Below the pieces are notes generated by a model. The model was given only the letters and a program-made list of their open reading frames with translations. It did no database searches and was not told the DNA's origin. Made by a program: the position numbers and the translations under genes. From NCBI GenBank assembly GCA_905250025.1, contig CAJNOJ010000301.1, positions 57,189-121,188 on the forward strand: 64,000 nt of DNA. The letters run 5' to 3'. This document shows, one piece after another, positions 34,466 through 45,093 of the stretch. The first letter of the stretch is position 1; every line of letters starts with the position of its first letter. The stretch comes from Adineta ricciae (taxonomy: Eukaryota > Rotifera > Eurotatoria > Adinetida > Adinetidae).

Positions 34466-35576
34466 TATTAATTTTTCATTAACTAGCCACGACTCATTAA
34501 CATCCATTGTCAGAGTAGACCGAAGGGTTTCTGACGTCGTGAATTTCGTCTTATTCCTTCCTCTTTACAAAGGAGATCTTTTTCTTCATCTGTTTTCAAA
34601 TCTTTTGCAGAAGATGGTGAGCTGAACACTATTCACGGACGTCATGTGTACAAAGATAGTAGCTCAAGAACTTACACGAAAAGATCTAATACATTGTACA
34701 TAATGAAGTTTCTAATTCAAGAAATCCGAAAAAGCGATATGAGCTTATAGTATCATCTTTGCTTTCTAGGCTACATACATCATGTCTTTTTGTGGGATTT
34801 TAGTAGAAGTAGTTCACGAAGTGATATACCCGTCAGTGGAATTCCATTTTAGTAACTACAGACGCGTGGACTATACAAACAGTATTCCGAACGAATGCAG
34901 CGCTATAAAAGATGTTCGTTTCGAAGCAAATCATATAATGAGACTTTCTTATCTAGTTTTTTTTGATAGTCGAATGAATTGAAGATCATGACTGTCGAAG
35001 CGACAAGGCATTTAAATGCTAGATTAATCCTAAAGTGTATGCTTAGAATAGCCTTGCCAGGCTTCTGATAACTTTGAAAGGGATGTGACGAATGGATATT
35101 CCTCAATGAAAATATTCGACAAGATATAATTTTGTTGACAGGAGAGAACAGAATTGGATTATCGCTGGAAGACACAGACGAATGTTCAACCTTTTCAAGT
35201 AGTCTACTGTATATCGTCCGTCTGTGAGCGATGAATTTTTCAGTCAACATAGTGAGTGCTAGAGAATTATCCACTGACAAATGGCTAATCGATCTGATTC
35301 CTAGCAAGACCTCTGTATCCTATTCATTCTAGTTCTAGCGTGTGACATAGTACCATGATTCAGTTGAGCACCAGTAGCAGTCGCAGTGCGTTTTCTCTCT
35401 TTCGAAGTCTCTGAATGTGTTCAGCATTCTGAAAAGTCTTTCAAAAAAGGATTAGCGAATTCAAAGGATGAGCGTTACTTGTTAGTAGAAAAGCGTTTTA
35501 TCAAAACTTTGTCTTCATGAACCGTTAGATCTAGACGACAGAAAAATCAAAAGGAACGAATATTAGATGTAGAAAT
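34466..35576. other. Intergenic, upstream of the 5S gene
   Basis: No gene recognised. Positions 35430-35510 are a diverged relative of 36890-37020 (shared GTCTT, AAAAAGGnTnAGCGAAT, AACGTTTTAT-like words), so further decayed repeat sequence is present. Confidence 0.45.
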
Positions 35577-35695
35577 GCTTACGGCCATACCACGTTGAAT
35601 ACACCAGTTCTCGTCCGATCACTGAAGTTAAGCAACGTCGGGCTCGGTTAGTACTTGGATGGGTGACCGCCTGGGAATACCGAGTGTCGTAAGCT
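35577..35695 (+). rRNA. 5S rRNA: 5S ribosomal RNA
   Basis: A 119-nt sequence matches eukaryotic 5S rRNA throughout. It has the GCTTACGGCCATACCACG start, the AGTTCTCGTCCGATCACTGA helix, the box A/IE/box C internal promoter (GTTAAGCAACGTCGGGC ... TGGATGGGTGACCGCCTGGG) and a 3' end (GTCGTAAGC) complementary to the 5' end. A T5 run follows. Only one copy is in the window, whereas animal 5S genes are often arrayed; this may be a dispersed copy. It lies between repeat copies. Confidence 0.97.
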
Positions 35696-35699
35696 TTTT
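35695..35699 (+). terminator. RNA polymerase III terminator
   Basis: TTTTT immediately after the 5S 3' end is the standard pol III stop. Confidence 0.85.
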
Positions 35700-36184
35700 G
35701 CACACTCGTTTTTAATTTCGAATTTCGAATTAGTGATGAGATCTGTTTTCAGCAGAGTTTCATCGGCTTCCGCTTTTTTTTTCCTCTAGAATAGTGATCA
35801 ATCCAAAAATATTATCGTTCTTCGCTATAGATTTTCTCTCGAGGGTGTTGCGTGTTTATTGTAAGAACATAAGCAGGAACGTGATGAAAGAGAGCAGAAA
35901 ATGACCACACACACACACATGTAAAGATCTACATACTCAAATACCTATACATGGGATCGTAATCGCGAATAATCCCACGAATATAGAAGAGATAAGGACA
36001 AGCCCATACAAATAGACAGCTGACGCATGAGAGAAAAGGAAAAATTCAACACGTCTTATATTGGAAGCATGTCGACAGTTGCAATAGCATAGAAATACAC
36101 AGATCAACGCAGTACGATCAAATATGAAATTTGAATTTAAGCATTCAGCTGTTGATTTTTATTAGTTCTGGTCGACACATTCCG
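35700..36184. other. Spacer downstream of 5S
   Basis: No gene recognised; a short (CA) run occurs near 35910. Confidence 0.5.
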
Positions 36185-36880
36185 AGTATTCCCTTTTCTG
36201 AAAGAAAGCGTTATAGCGTATAGAATGCGGCCGTTAAAATACAAAAGTTCGCTTACATAATCTAAAAAGATTGCAGCATTTGATAAGTTCATAAAAACTC
36301 AAGGATAGTGTCGAGTAAGGGTTGATCGAAGGGTAATCGGGGTCAAGGGTCTCGAATCTAGTGTTAGTTTTTTCGTAAAAAGTTTATTTTTTTTAGACAA
36401 AGGATAATTGTTTTGCAAAAAAGGTTTTTTAAGGCGATAGCGTTTTAAGCAGCAATATGCAGAACAAAACGAAATAATTGATAAACATCGGATTCTTGGA
36501 TTTCCATGCTCATCAACATACTGATAAAATCACAACTATATAAACAGTTATATTACATAAACGTCATCCGATACTAAGCACTCAAATAATATTTCCTCTG
36601 ACAGGTGGATATGTAACGGCTAGCCGCGAGTGACTGACCGGAGGGAGACCGGCGGACGACTAGATGTTTGTTTCAACGACTTAGAAGAGATAAAACGAAT
36701 GTAAGCCAATTAATTTTGAGTTTAAATGGTCGGAAGAGAGTCGATGAGCGAACGCATAGAAACTATGTTCTTTGTTTACATGTTTATACAAATGAATTGA
36801 AAGTAGTTCGACATGAATAGAGCAGAAAAAGATTAAAAGAAAAGAACGTGGATAAAAGTTGGTTTAGTTCAAAGTTTTAT
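36185..36880 (+). repeat. Dispersed repeat R1, long copy A
   Basis: Aligns by eye with 42555-43690. Shared blocks in order are: CTGAAAGAAAG, GATTGCAGC, TAAGGGTTGATCGAA, TTTTTTA followed by GGCGATAG, AGCAGCAATATG, AGAACAAAACG, CATCACAAnnATA, AACAGTTATATTACA, AACGGCTAG, GACCGGAG and GAGATAAAA. The GC-rich core (GACCGGAGGGAGACCGGCGG) stands out from the AT-rich surroundings. No coding frame is visible, so it is probably a non-autonomous element. Confidence 0.7.
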
Positions 36881-37336
36881 ATAGAAGTCTTCTAATTCTT
36901 TCCGAAAAGGGTCAGCGAATCCAACGAATGATCGCTTCTTGTTGTTATCGGTTGCTAAGGAAATTAGGAAAAAGTGCCGTTCTTTTGTTGAAATGTACGT
37001 AGAAAAAACGTTTTATAATCGGAAGTAAATTTTCCCTGCCTCGATCAGATATGATTAATATTAAAGCAGAAATCCTTTTACAAAGAAATTTCATTGGCCC
37101 AATTGATCAATAATCCAGCGCTTTAATCGTCATTCATCTTCATTTTCAAAGTTCATTTATAATGTGTGTAGTTGACAATTAAGTACTACGATTGACACTC
37201 ACATACGAGCAGACCTTTCACAGTGTTATAATCAGACCTACTGGAAACTTTGTGTGATCGTTCTTCCATCGAAACGATAGTGTTTGGTTGAGCAGATTTT
37301 CGTGATTGACGTATATTTCGAATAGTCAACAATCCG

Positions 37337-37371
37337 AGGGTGTGAGGGTGGGTGAGGGTGTGAGGGTGTGT
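37337..37371 (+). repeat. Telomere-like G-rich tract, G-quadruplex candidate
   Basis: Five GGG runs separated by 1-5 nt loops built from GTGAGGG and TGTGAGGG units. The pattern fits a strong intramolecular G-quadruplex and resembles G/T-rich telomere repeats. Confidence 0.6.
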
Positions 37372-38130
37372 CGAACTGTTCCGAATAAAAAAATCATAAT
37401 TCACTTGAAGAAAAATATTATTGATAAATGCGATATACTCATCATCAGATGCTATTTTACACAACAAACATCTTTCGCCTATAGTATTTGTACTTGATAT
37501 TCTCTATAATCAGTCTTCTACGTGATAAGAAAAGTGTATGACACGAGAGGAAAGATTATTCTACATTATTCAATGACACAGAATCCCATTATTTTCTCAT
37601 GGACGACGCCAGGAAATGTCACAAATATCTCTAATTGTTGGAATAAAGCTTTTCCACTATTTCATTTCATTATGATCATGTATAACTATCATCGGAGTTG
37701 AATTATTGGGTAGAAAGTTTATTGTTCAACTAGCTGTTTCATCAGATATAAATTTAATCGAGTTGGGTGAGGTTAAGACGTTGTCTGCTACATAAATCAT
37801 CCTCCCTATGAGAAATTCTTTTTTAGTATAGACATGTCTGAAACGCAGGCATAAACGCACCCAGATGCGTCTTTCAGGTGCATTGAACCACGTTTCTGAT
37901 TTTTTTTGCCGAAAAAAGCATCCTATTCCCACAGCTTCAGTCTGTGTCACCAGGTTCTCCAATTAAAAACCTGTCAACTCTTTTCATGAATTAGGACCAT
38001 AACTATTGACAGAAAGTAATGCCGAACGAGTAGACTAAAAGTTTCGACATAGAAATGATGATATTTAGTAGAATAAATGAAGTAAGTTTTGAAAAGAAAT
38101 CATTACTGGAGATGGATTTTCCAAGGGAGA

Positions 38131-38205
38131 AAAGTGAGACTTCAGACTTCAAATACTATTTGAAATAGATCAAGTCTTGGCTTTCTCCTCTTGATCAACA
38201 CACTC
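38131..38205 (+). repeat. Short direct repeat R2, left copy
   Basis: Matches 42291-42365 (GTGAGAnTTCAGACTTCAA, ACTAnTTGAA, TAGAT.AAGTCT.GGCTTT). The unit itself contains an imperfect inverted repeat (AGACTTCA...TGAAGTCT). Confidence 0.6.
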
Positions 38206-39522
38206 GTAAGATTCTCTAACCTATGTTCATCCAATATCATGTGAACGTATTCTGAACAGTTAACAACAACAACAGCTACTCCAATCTCACCTGCTTCAAC
38301 AACTGAATCAACTGTTGCTGTTTTGTATCCAACAGACTTCGTAAGGGGCATGCATCATACATCTGTATATATAGCATGATTAATAAAATAATACGAAGAT
38401 ATTTGTCTTCAATCCATCGAAAATCTATGCACAATTAAGACATACACAACGAATGAAGCAAGTGATGAAAAATTAAACTTGTGCACGTATTCGACATTCA
38501 TTTTTCACTTTTAACATAATCCAAACATTTATTTTTATTTGTATTGTTACTTTGAATAAAATGAAGATAGAGTGATCAATCATATCATATAGAATAGATG
38601 TCTTTCGCTATTTTTTGTCAATCAGATAGATTAGGTTACTGTGGAACAAAAGGATTGTATAAAAATTGTCTCGAGTCCAGTGGATTAGTTTATCGGCAAT
38701 ATTTCAAAATAAAACTGAAACAAGAGAGTGGCATTCTATGAATTGTTACACAGTGAGCATGTGCCAGTAAAACAATTCTTTGTGTATCAGCAAATTCATT
38801 CATACTTAGTCGATGTCTATGGTGATTATATGCATCCTTTTTGTCCATTTCTGTTAAAACTCTATTGATAGATCTTATATGCAGCGGCCAAAATCAATTT
38901 CAGACTTCTATCTCTTCGAAGTAGACTTCTTTCAACATTAATATTACTTTCCGACTAGATTTAACAACAAACGATACATTTACAACAGCAAAAGCTCATT
39001 TCATCACATTTGGTTCAAGGTGTAAGAAAAGATGAAAGAACGTTTATGTTTCCCGATTACAACAACATATAATCATTCGTTTTCTGAATGGTTACGAACA
39101 CATTTAATTAGATCCACTAGGATGAATAGACTTTTAGCGTCTCGAGCAAGTAAGGTTTAACCTCTCTGTGATACTTTTTTTCAGACAGAAGCGCATTATG
39201 CAAATAGAAACTGTTTCGATTTATTTCAGTTAAATTACGTCTTTTACTAAACACTTTCTTTTCACTTCTTAAATATTTGCGTAGTAGCAATCGCATTCTC
39301 CACAGGCATGTTTTTCTCGTTCTTCAGTTGTTATGCATAAAAAAGGGAACTCTGTGAATGCGGTAGAAAGAAGAAAGAGCACAAAAATTTACCATCGAAG
39401 TTACCCCTTTTATTGTGAGTTAACCGACACAGCACCAAAGCAGAGTGTGTGAAGGCAATAACAACTAGGAGAACAATAATCAGAACTTTCAACACAGTAG
39501 ACAATCGATCGATCTTCGAAAG

Positions 39523-41972
39523 ATGCAAGACGTCGTTGTGATCTGGCTCGACAATCAGATTGATCATAACAATGCTGATTGCCAGTTAACAATTGCACAA
39601 CTTGAACACACTACTGACAATGTCACTACATTCACGGATAATGATGAATGTGTCGAATATATACTCAATTGTAATGACTATCAAGTCTATCTAATCGTGT
39701 CTGGTGCACTTGGACAATATCTTGTACGTTGTATCCACGACATTCCTCCATTACACTCGATTTTCATCTTTTGTCAAAACAAATCATGTCATGAACAATG
39801 GACTAAATATTGGAACAAGATCAAAGATGTTTTCACTGATATAACATCACTCTGCCAAACCATTCAGAACACGTTTCCCCAAGATGAGCCCACTGTTACA
39901 CCAATCAGTTTTGTACCATGTGGCAAAAGATTGGATCTGCTCAATCCATCTTTCATGTACACACAACTCTTCAAAGAGATCTTGTTAACGATAGAATTCG
40001 AAGACAAACACATCGAAGAGTTTGTCAGGCATCATCCTGGACTAATCACTCTCGATGGTACGCATTCTAATGATGTTAAGCAATCAGTACGTGATTACCG
40101 TGCAAAGGAGCCCATCTGGTGGTATACAAGAGGTAATTCCTTGCATTCCATGCTCAACGATGCACTACGAATCATGGATGGTGATGTTCTTGTTCGAATG
40201 GGATTCTTCGTCACTGATCTTCATCGCAACATAGAACAGTTGCACAAAGAACAGTTTGTTAACACAACTTCGAGTTCTCTTGTGTTTACAGTATATCGCG
40301 GACAAGGTCTAGTGGCGGAACCAGCATTTTANCCAGTACGAAACGTGACATCTCGTCTCTCTACGCGGAAAGTAACGCAAACAATCCCAAGTTAGTAGGA
40401 ATTCTCTTCACAATACAGGTCGATCCTTCTCAGTCAACAACACCGTTTGCCTTAGTTGGGAATCATGGTCTTTTCTTACAAGAAAACGAAGTGCTGTTCT
40501 CAATGCACACAGTGTTTCGCATTCATCATATCAAAGTCATTGGCACTGATCGACCACTGTATGAAGTGAATATCTCGCTGACTCTTGATTCTGACGAAGA
40601 GTTACGCACACTCACTGATCATATTCGTCGCGAAAGTCCTCTCGATGGTAAAGGTTGGACGCGATTAGGCCAATTGCTGATTCAACTGGGTCAACATGAC
40701 AAGGCTGAAGCGATTTATGATACTTTACTCAACCAAACATCAGATGGCAGTGATGGAGGATTGATTTATCATCAACTTGGTCGTGTCCGATACGAACAAG
40801 GCTTGTTTCAGGAAGCCATAACATTCAATGCCAAATCACTTGTGCTTCTCGAAAAATCATTTAAATCATTTCCCGCAAACCATCCTCATTTAGCCTCATC
40901 CTACAACAACATCGGCTCGGTGTATGACAGTATGGGTGATTATCGAAAAGCACTCGAATACTATGAGAAAACTCTTTCGATTCGACATCAGTCACTTCCT
41001 GCCAATCATCCTGATTTAGCCACATCGTACAACAACATCGGCTTGGTGTATAAGAATCTGAGTGATTATCGAAAAGCACTCGAATACTATGAGAAAGCTC
41101 TTTCAATTAAACAACAATCACTTCCTGCAAACCATCCTCATTTAGCCACATCGTACAACAACATCAGCTCGGTGTATGACAGTATGGGTGATTATCGAAA
41201 AGCACTGGAATACTATGAGAAAGCTCTTTCAATTGAACAACAATCACTTCCTGCAAACCATCCTCATTTAGCCACATCATACAACAACATCGGCTTGGTA
41301 TATGACAGTATGGGTGATTATCGAAAAGCACTCGAATACTATGAGAAAGCTCTTTCAATTGAACAACAATCACTCCCTGCAAACCATCCTCATTTAGCCA
41401 CATCATACAACAACATCGGCTTGGTGTATGACAGTATCGGTGATTATCGAAAAGCACTCGAATACTATGAGAAAACTCTTTCAATTCAACAACAATCACG
41501 TCCTGCAAACCATCCTCATTTAGCCACATCATACAACAACATCGGCTTAGTGTATGACAGTATGGGTGATTATCGAAAAGCACTCGAGTACTATGAGAAA
41601 GCTCTTTCGATTCTACAACAATCACTTCCTGCAAACCATCCTCATTTAGCCACATCCTACAACAACATCGGCTTGGTGTATGGCAGTATGGGTGATTATC
41701 CAAAAGCACTCGAATACTATGAGAACGCTCTTTCGATTCGACAACAATCACTTCCTGCAAACCATCCTAGTATAGCCACATCCTACAACAACATCGGCTT
41801 GGTGTATGTCAGTATGGGTGATTATGCAAAAGCTCACTTCTATTGTGAACGCGCTGTTCAAATTGCTAAGTATTCAATGTCACCAAATCATCCACACCGT
41901 TTAACGTTCGAAAGAAATCTGGAATGTGTTACAAATGGACTGCAGCACTCTTCTTTTCGTCCTACAAAATAA
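39523..41972 (+). CDS. ADP-ribosyltransferase with C-terminal TPR (kinesin-light-chain type) repeats, disrupted at one N
   Basis: One gene read in two frames that meet at an N at 40332: residues before it run from 39523, and the second frame is open from about 40335 to 41972. The N-terminal part (IWLDNQIDH, VSGALGQYLVRCIHDIPP, IFIFCQNKSCHEQW) is a domain I associate with bdelloid proteins of this type. The ART domain has the first motif VYRGQGL (catalytic Arg), a serine-motif remnant (STKRD) right after the N, and the ExE motif as QENEVLF. These fit the R-S-E class that transfers ADP-ribose from NAD to arginine or other residues. About eight TPRs of 42 residues follow (ATSYNNIGLVYDSMGDYRKA), likely for partner binding. 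Sequence between the Arg and Ser motifs is shorter than expected, so the break looks like an assembly loss rather than a mutation, but a pseudogene is possible. Confidence 0.85.
40332..40332. other. Single ambiguous base with frame change
   Basis: The isolated N coincides exactly with the change of reading frame in the ADP-ribosyltransferase gene, which indicates a local assembly or consensus error. Confidence 0.8.
40868..41875 (+). repeat. Tandem 126-bp units encoding TPRs
   Basis: Eight units begin at about 40868, 40994, 41120, 41246, 41372, 41498, 41624 and 41750, each with CTGCAAACCATCCTCATTTAGCC or a close variant. Adjacent units differ at only a few bases, including synonymous sites, so the array expanded or was homogenised recently. 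Confidence 0.9.
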
Positions 41973-42290
41973 AATCATCCCTTATCTTAAAATCACATGT
42001 GATCATATAACTTTTCAGAGTAGCATTCTATCGATGTCTTTTCATTAGAATACGCCGAGAAGGTTTCCATGAGAGAAGTAGCGATAAGTTGACATATTGA
42101 ATGTCTTTAGTTAATGGGCAGTGCTAATATGAGTGATGTTAGGAAGGGTTAATTTTACGGTTGAAGTCGGCAACATTTGACAAATCGTATCCACAGTTAA
42201 TGTTGAAGCCATAGCGGCCGTTCTATAGAGACGAATTTGTTTAAGTTTTCATAAGTACTCTTGAGATTGAAAGAAATGAGCTCTTGGAAA

Positions 42291-42365
42291 GGTGAGAGTT
42301 CAGACTTCAAGTACTAATTGAAGTAGATGAAGTCTGGCTTTGCCTCTTATGATTGTCAATGACTC
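42291..42365 (+). repeat. Short direct repeat R2, right copy
   Basis: Partner of 38131-38205, in the same orientation, on the other side of the ADP-ribosyltransferase gene. Confidence 0.6.
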
Positions 42366-42554
42366 AATCCTGAATTGAAAAGGATTTCTTATTACAGACG
42401 CGTTTTAATACATCAACTATTGAAAACACGCCTAGACGTGTTAGGACGCGTTTATTTTGTGTTTCAGCGTTACGTAGCTTGTATTGCTCTACTTTTTAAA
42501 AAATATTTTAATATTATCGAAAACAACGATCATATTGCTCAATCGAGAGCAGTT

Positions 42555-43690
42555 ATAAAACATTTCTTTGTTCTCTTTTATGAAAGAAAGGACCATAGCG
42601 TCAAAGGTATAATCATGAAAGTACATGAAGTTTGTTTGTTTGTTTGCATAATCCAATAAGATTGCAGCGCATTATAAATCAAAGATCGGCCACTGATGAC
42701 GTAATCCAGCTCGAACATCCCGAATCCTATGTTAATTTTCGGAAATGCTAATTAGTTAATTAGCTAACGATTAGTTCTTGTATTGCCGAATAAGGGTTGA
42801 TCGAAAGGATCATCTGGATGCAAGATCTCGAATTATTGTTAGATTTTCAATAAAAATATTCTATGCTGTGTTTTTAGACAGAGGACGATTTTTTTGCAAG
42901 GAAGGTTTTTTAGGCGATAGTGTGTGAAGCAGCAATATGTAGAACAAAACGGAATAGCTGATTAACTTCGGATTGTTGGATATTCATACACATCAATACA
43001 TTGATAACATCACAATCATACAAACAGTTATATTACACAAACATTATCTTATGTTAACCACTCAAAANNNNNNNNNNNNNNNNNNNNNNNNNNNNNNNNN
43101 NNNNNNNNNNNNNNNNNNTGAAGCAGCAATATGTAGAACAAAACGGAATAGCTGATTAACTTCGGATTGTTGGATATTCATACACATCAATACATTGATA
43201 ACATCACAATTATACAAACAGTTATATTACACAAACATTATCTTATGTTAACCACTCAAAACAGTACTTCCTCTACCCAATGTTGTTCTGAACAGAAGTT
43301 AATGATCCGTTCGCAAGAACATATCCGGCTTAAAATGCCTGGTGATGAAAAGATGAATGGAACCTTTAGCAGAGGGCAGTATACCTATAATGTAAAGTTC
43401 TTACGTTTTCGAATATGGATTGTTTTCCCAGAGCGGACTTCTTTTCAGATAACATCTTCACCTGAATAAAATGAAAACAGGAAAATACATAGAAACGGCT
43501 AGTCGTAAGTGGCCGACCGGAGACAGGCCCACGAACGACTAGGCGGTTATTTGCATTGCTTCGAGGAGATAAAATAAGTGAAAGTAAATTGTTTTGTTTT
43601 ATAGACAGTGTTCGTTTTGTTTACGGCTTTGGATAAATAATTTGAAAGTAATCTGACATGAATGAAGCAAAAAATGAAAGAATGAGCATA
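42555..43690 (+). repeat. Dispersed repeat R1, long copy B with internal gap
   Basis: Partner of 36185-36880 in the same orientation. It is longer because a 143-bp block is duplicated around an N run (see the gap entry) and about 200 bp without a counterpart in copy A lies at 43265-43480. Confidence 0.65.
43068..43118. other. 51-base gap flanked by a 143-bp duplication
   Basis: The 143 bases before the gap (42925-43067) and after it (43119-43261) are the same apart from one C/T difference. This is what an unmerged contig overlap or two haplotypes placed in series would give. Confidence 0.85.
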
Positions 43691-45093
43691 AAAGTAACTT
43701 CAATTCTGTAACGACAAACTGGTTGAGTAGCTGACCGCTTCTCACGGTATCGATGTTTATTGACTACTATTTGTAACTATTGTATGGGATATGTCTATAC
43801 CTTTCTCGATCAACGTGAATCATTTCAGGCCTGTGGAATGATACTCAAAGTTTCTCTGTTCTTTCTTATGCATCACGCGGAGAATCAACCCTATTGTTTT
43901 CTCAAGGACATGGAAAGATGGATTTTTTTACGTATTATGTGGATCGTCTTCATAATGAAACATTTATCAAAAATACATCAGCTCTAGTACTTCATTTTTT
44001 GTTTTTCTTTTTGATGTTTTTGTCGTGGTCAGGATTGAAATAAAATGACATCGAACTGATTAACAACCGTTGTGCTATTGAGAAAGAATAAGTGATCATA
44101 CTAATAGTAACACCAAATCTGATGAAGTCACTTGAATTTTCCTCGTTGGAACTGAGAATTCGATGGCATTTGTCTGATATGTCCAAGCAGGAGTTACAGA
44201 TCAAATTTTCCATTCTCATTCAATAGTATAGTCTATCAAGGGTAATAAGTTAAATATTGAGAGAATTATTTAAAGTAATAAATGAGATTCATCTTTATAT
44301 GATCATAATTATTTTTAATAAGAACATAAACAGTAATCAGATGTATCAAGTAGACATTGTTCAATTATTTTCTTTGCTAATAATGAAGTAGACAATTTAT
44401 TTGATAGAATATTTTCTCAATGAAGTCGGTGGGAGTCTTTTTATGTCAGATTAAAAGGCCCAAAATGTTCAGCAAAGATTCCTACAGGTTGGAGAAGTGT
44501 TTCACCATCTTACACAACAGTAATGGATTGCTTTGAATTTACACACAGCCACAGATTGATAGTTAACATATGACACATCGATTGTAACGCTATCCACCCT
44601 CACCCTCATTACATTGATGCTCTAGATCTCTATTCTTGAATTTTTCGCATTAAAATGCTTTTCTGGAAAGCCAGCTTCGAAACTTATAGAATTTTATCAC
44701 TAAAACCTTACTGGAAATAGGTGAATTACAAACAATTTGGAAAACCTTTTCGATAATGCTGATGTGAGAAGAAAATATTTGATGACCATTTTGCTTTTTC
44801 TGTATGCTATGAAAATTGAATCGTACGCTGTCTGCGATCGTTTTTGACATGATAAATGGGTTAAATCTCGCTCAAGTTCAAAGGATTTATTGATATTTTT
44901 TTCGAGTACACATAATATTCGCATTGAAATCCCAAATTTTGATATTGATTTGAAAAGAAACAATAGGATTAGGTTTTTTCTTTAATTGATCGATCGGTGA
45001 ATGAAGAAGATTTCGCACGAGGAAATAAATATGAAAGACCAACCTAAATGAGAAAAAGATTTCTTTAACACGACAAAGAAATGAATCGATTTT
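43691..45093. other. Intergenic, nothing recognised
   Basis: Only short frames without family resemblance. A short CCACCCTCACCCTCA at about 44595 is the complement type of the telomere-like tract at 37337. Confidence 0.5.

Larger units (their letters stand above)
36881..39522. other. Repeat-rich intergenic region before the ADP-ribosyltransferase gene
   Basis: Contains the G-rich tract at 37337-37371 and a short direct repeat at 38131-38205. No intact gene was recognised. Confidence 0.5.

Noticed and set aside
41164-41760. Long minus-strand open frame opposite the TPR repeats
   Set aside because: It mirrors the 126-bp repeat periodicity and has no family resemblance; the plus-strand TPR reading explains it.
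36185-43690. CRISPR-like or prokaryotic mobile array
   Set aside because: Repeats are few, long and irregularly spaced in a eukaryotic context; no spacer regularity.
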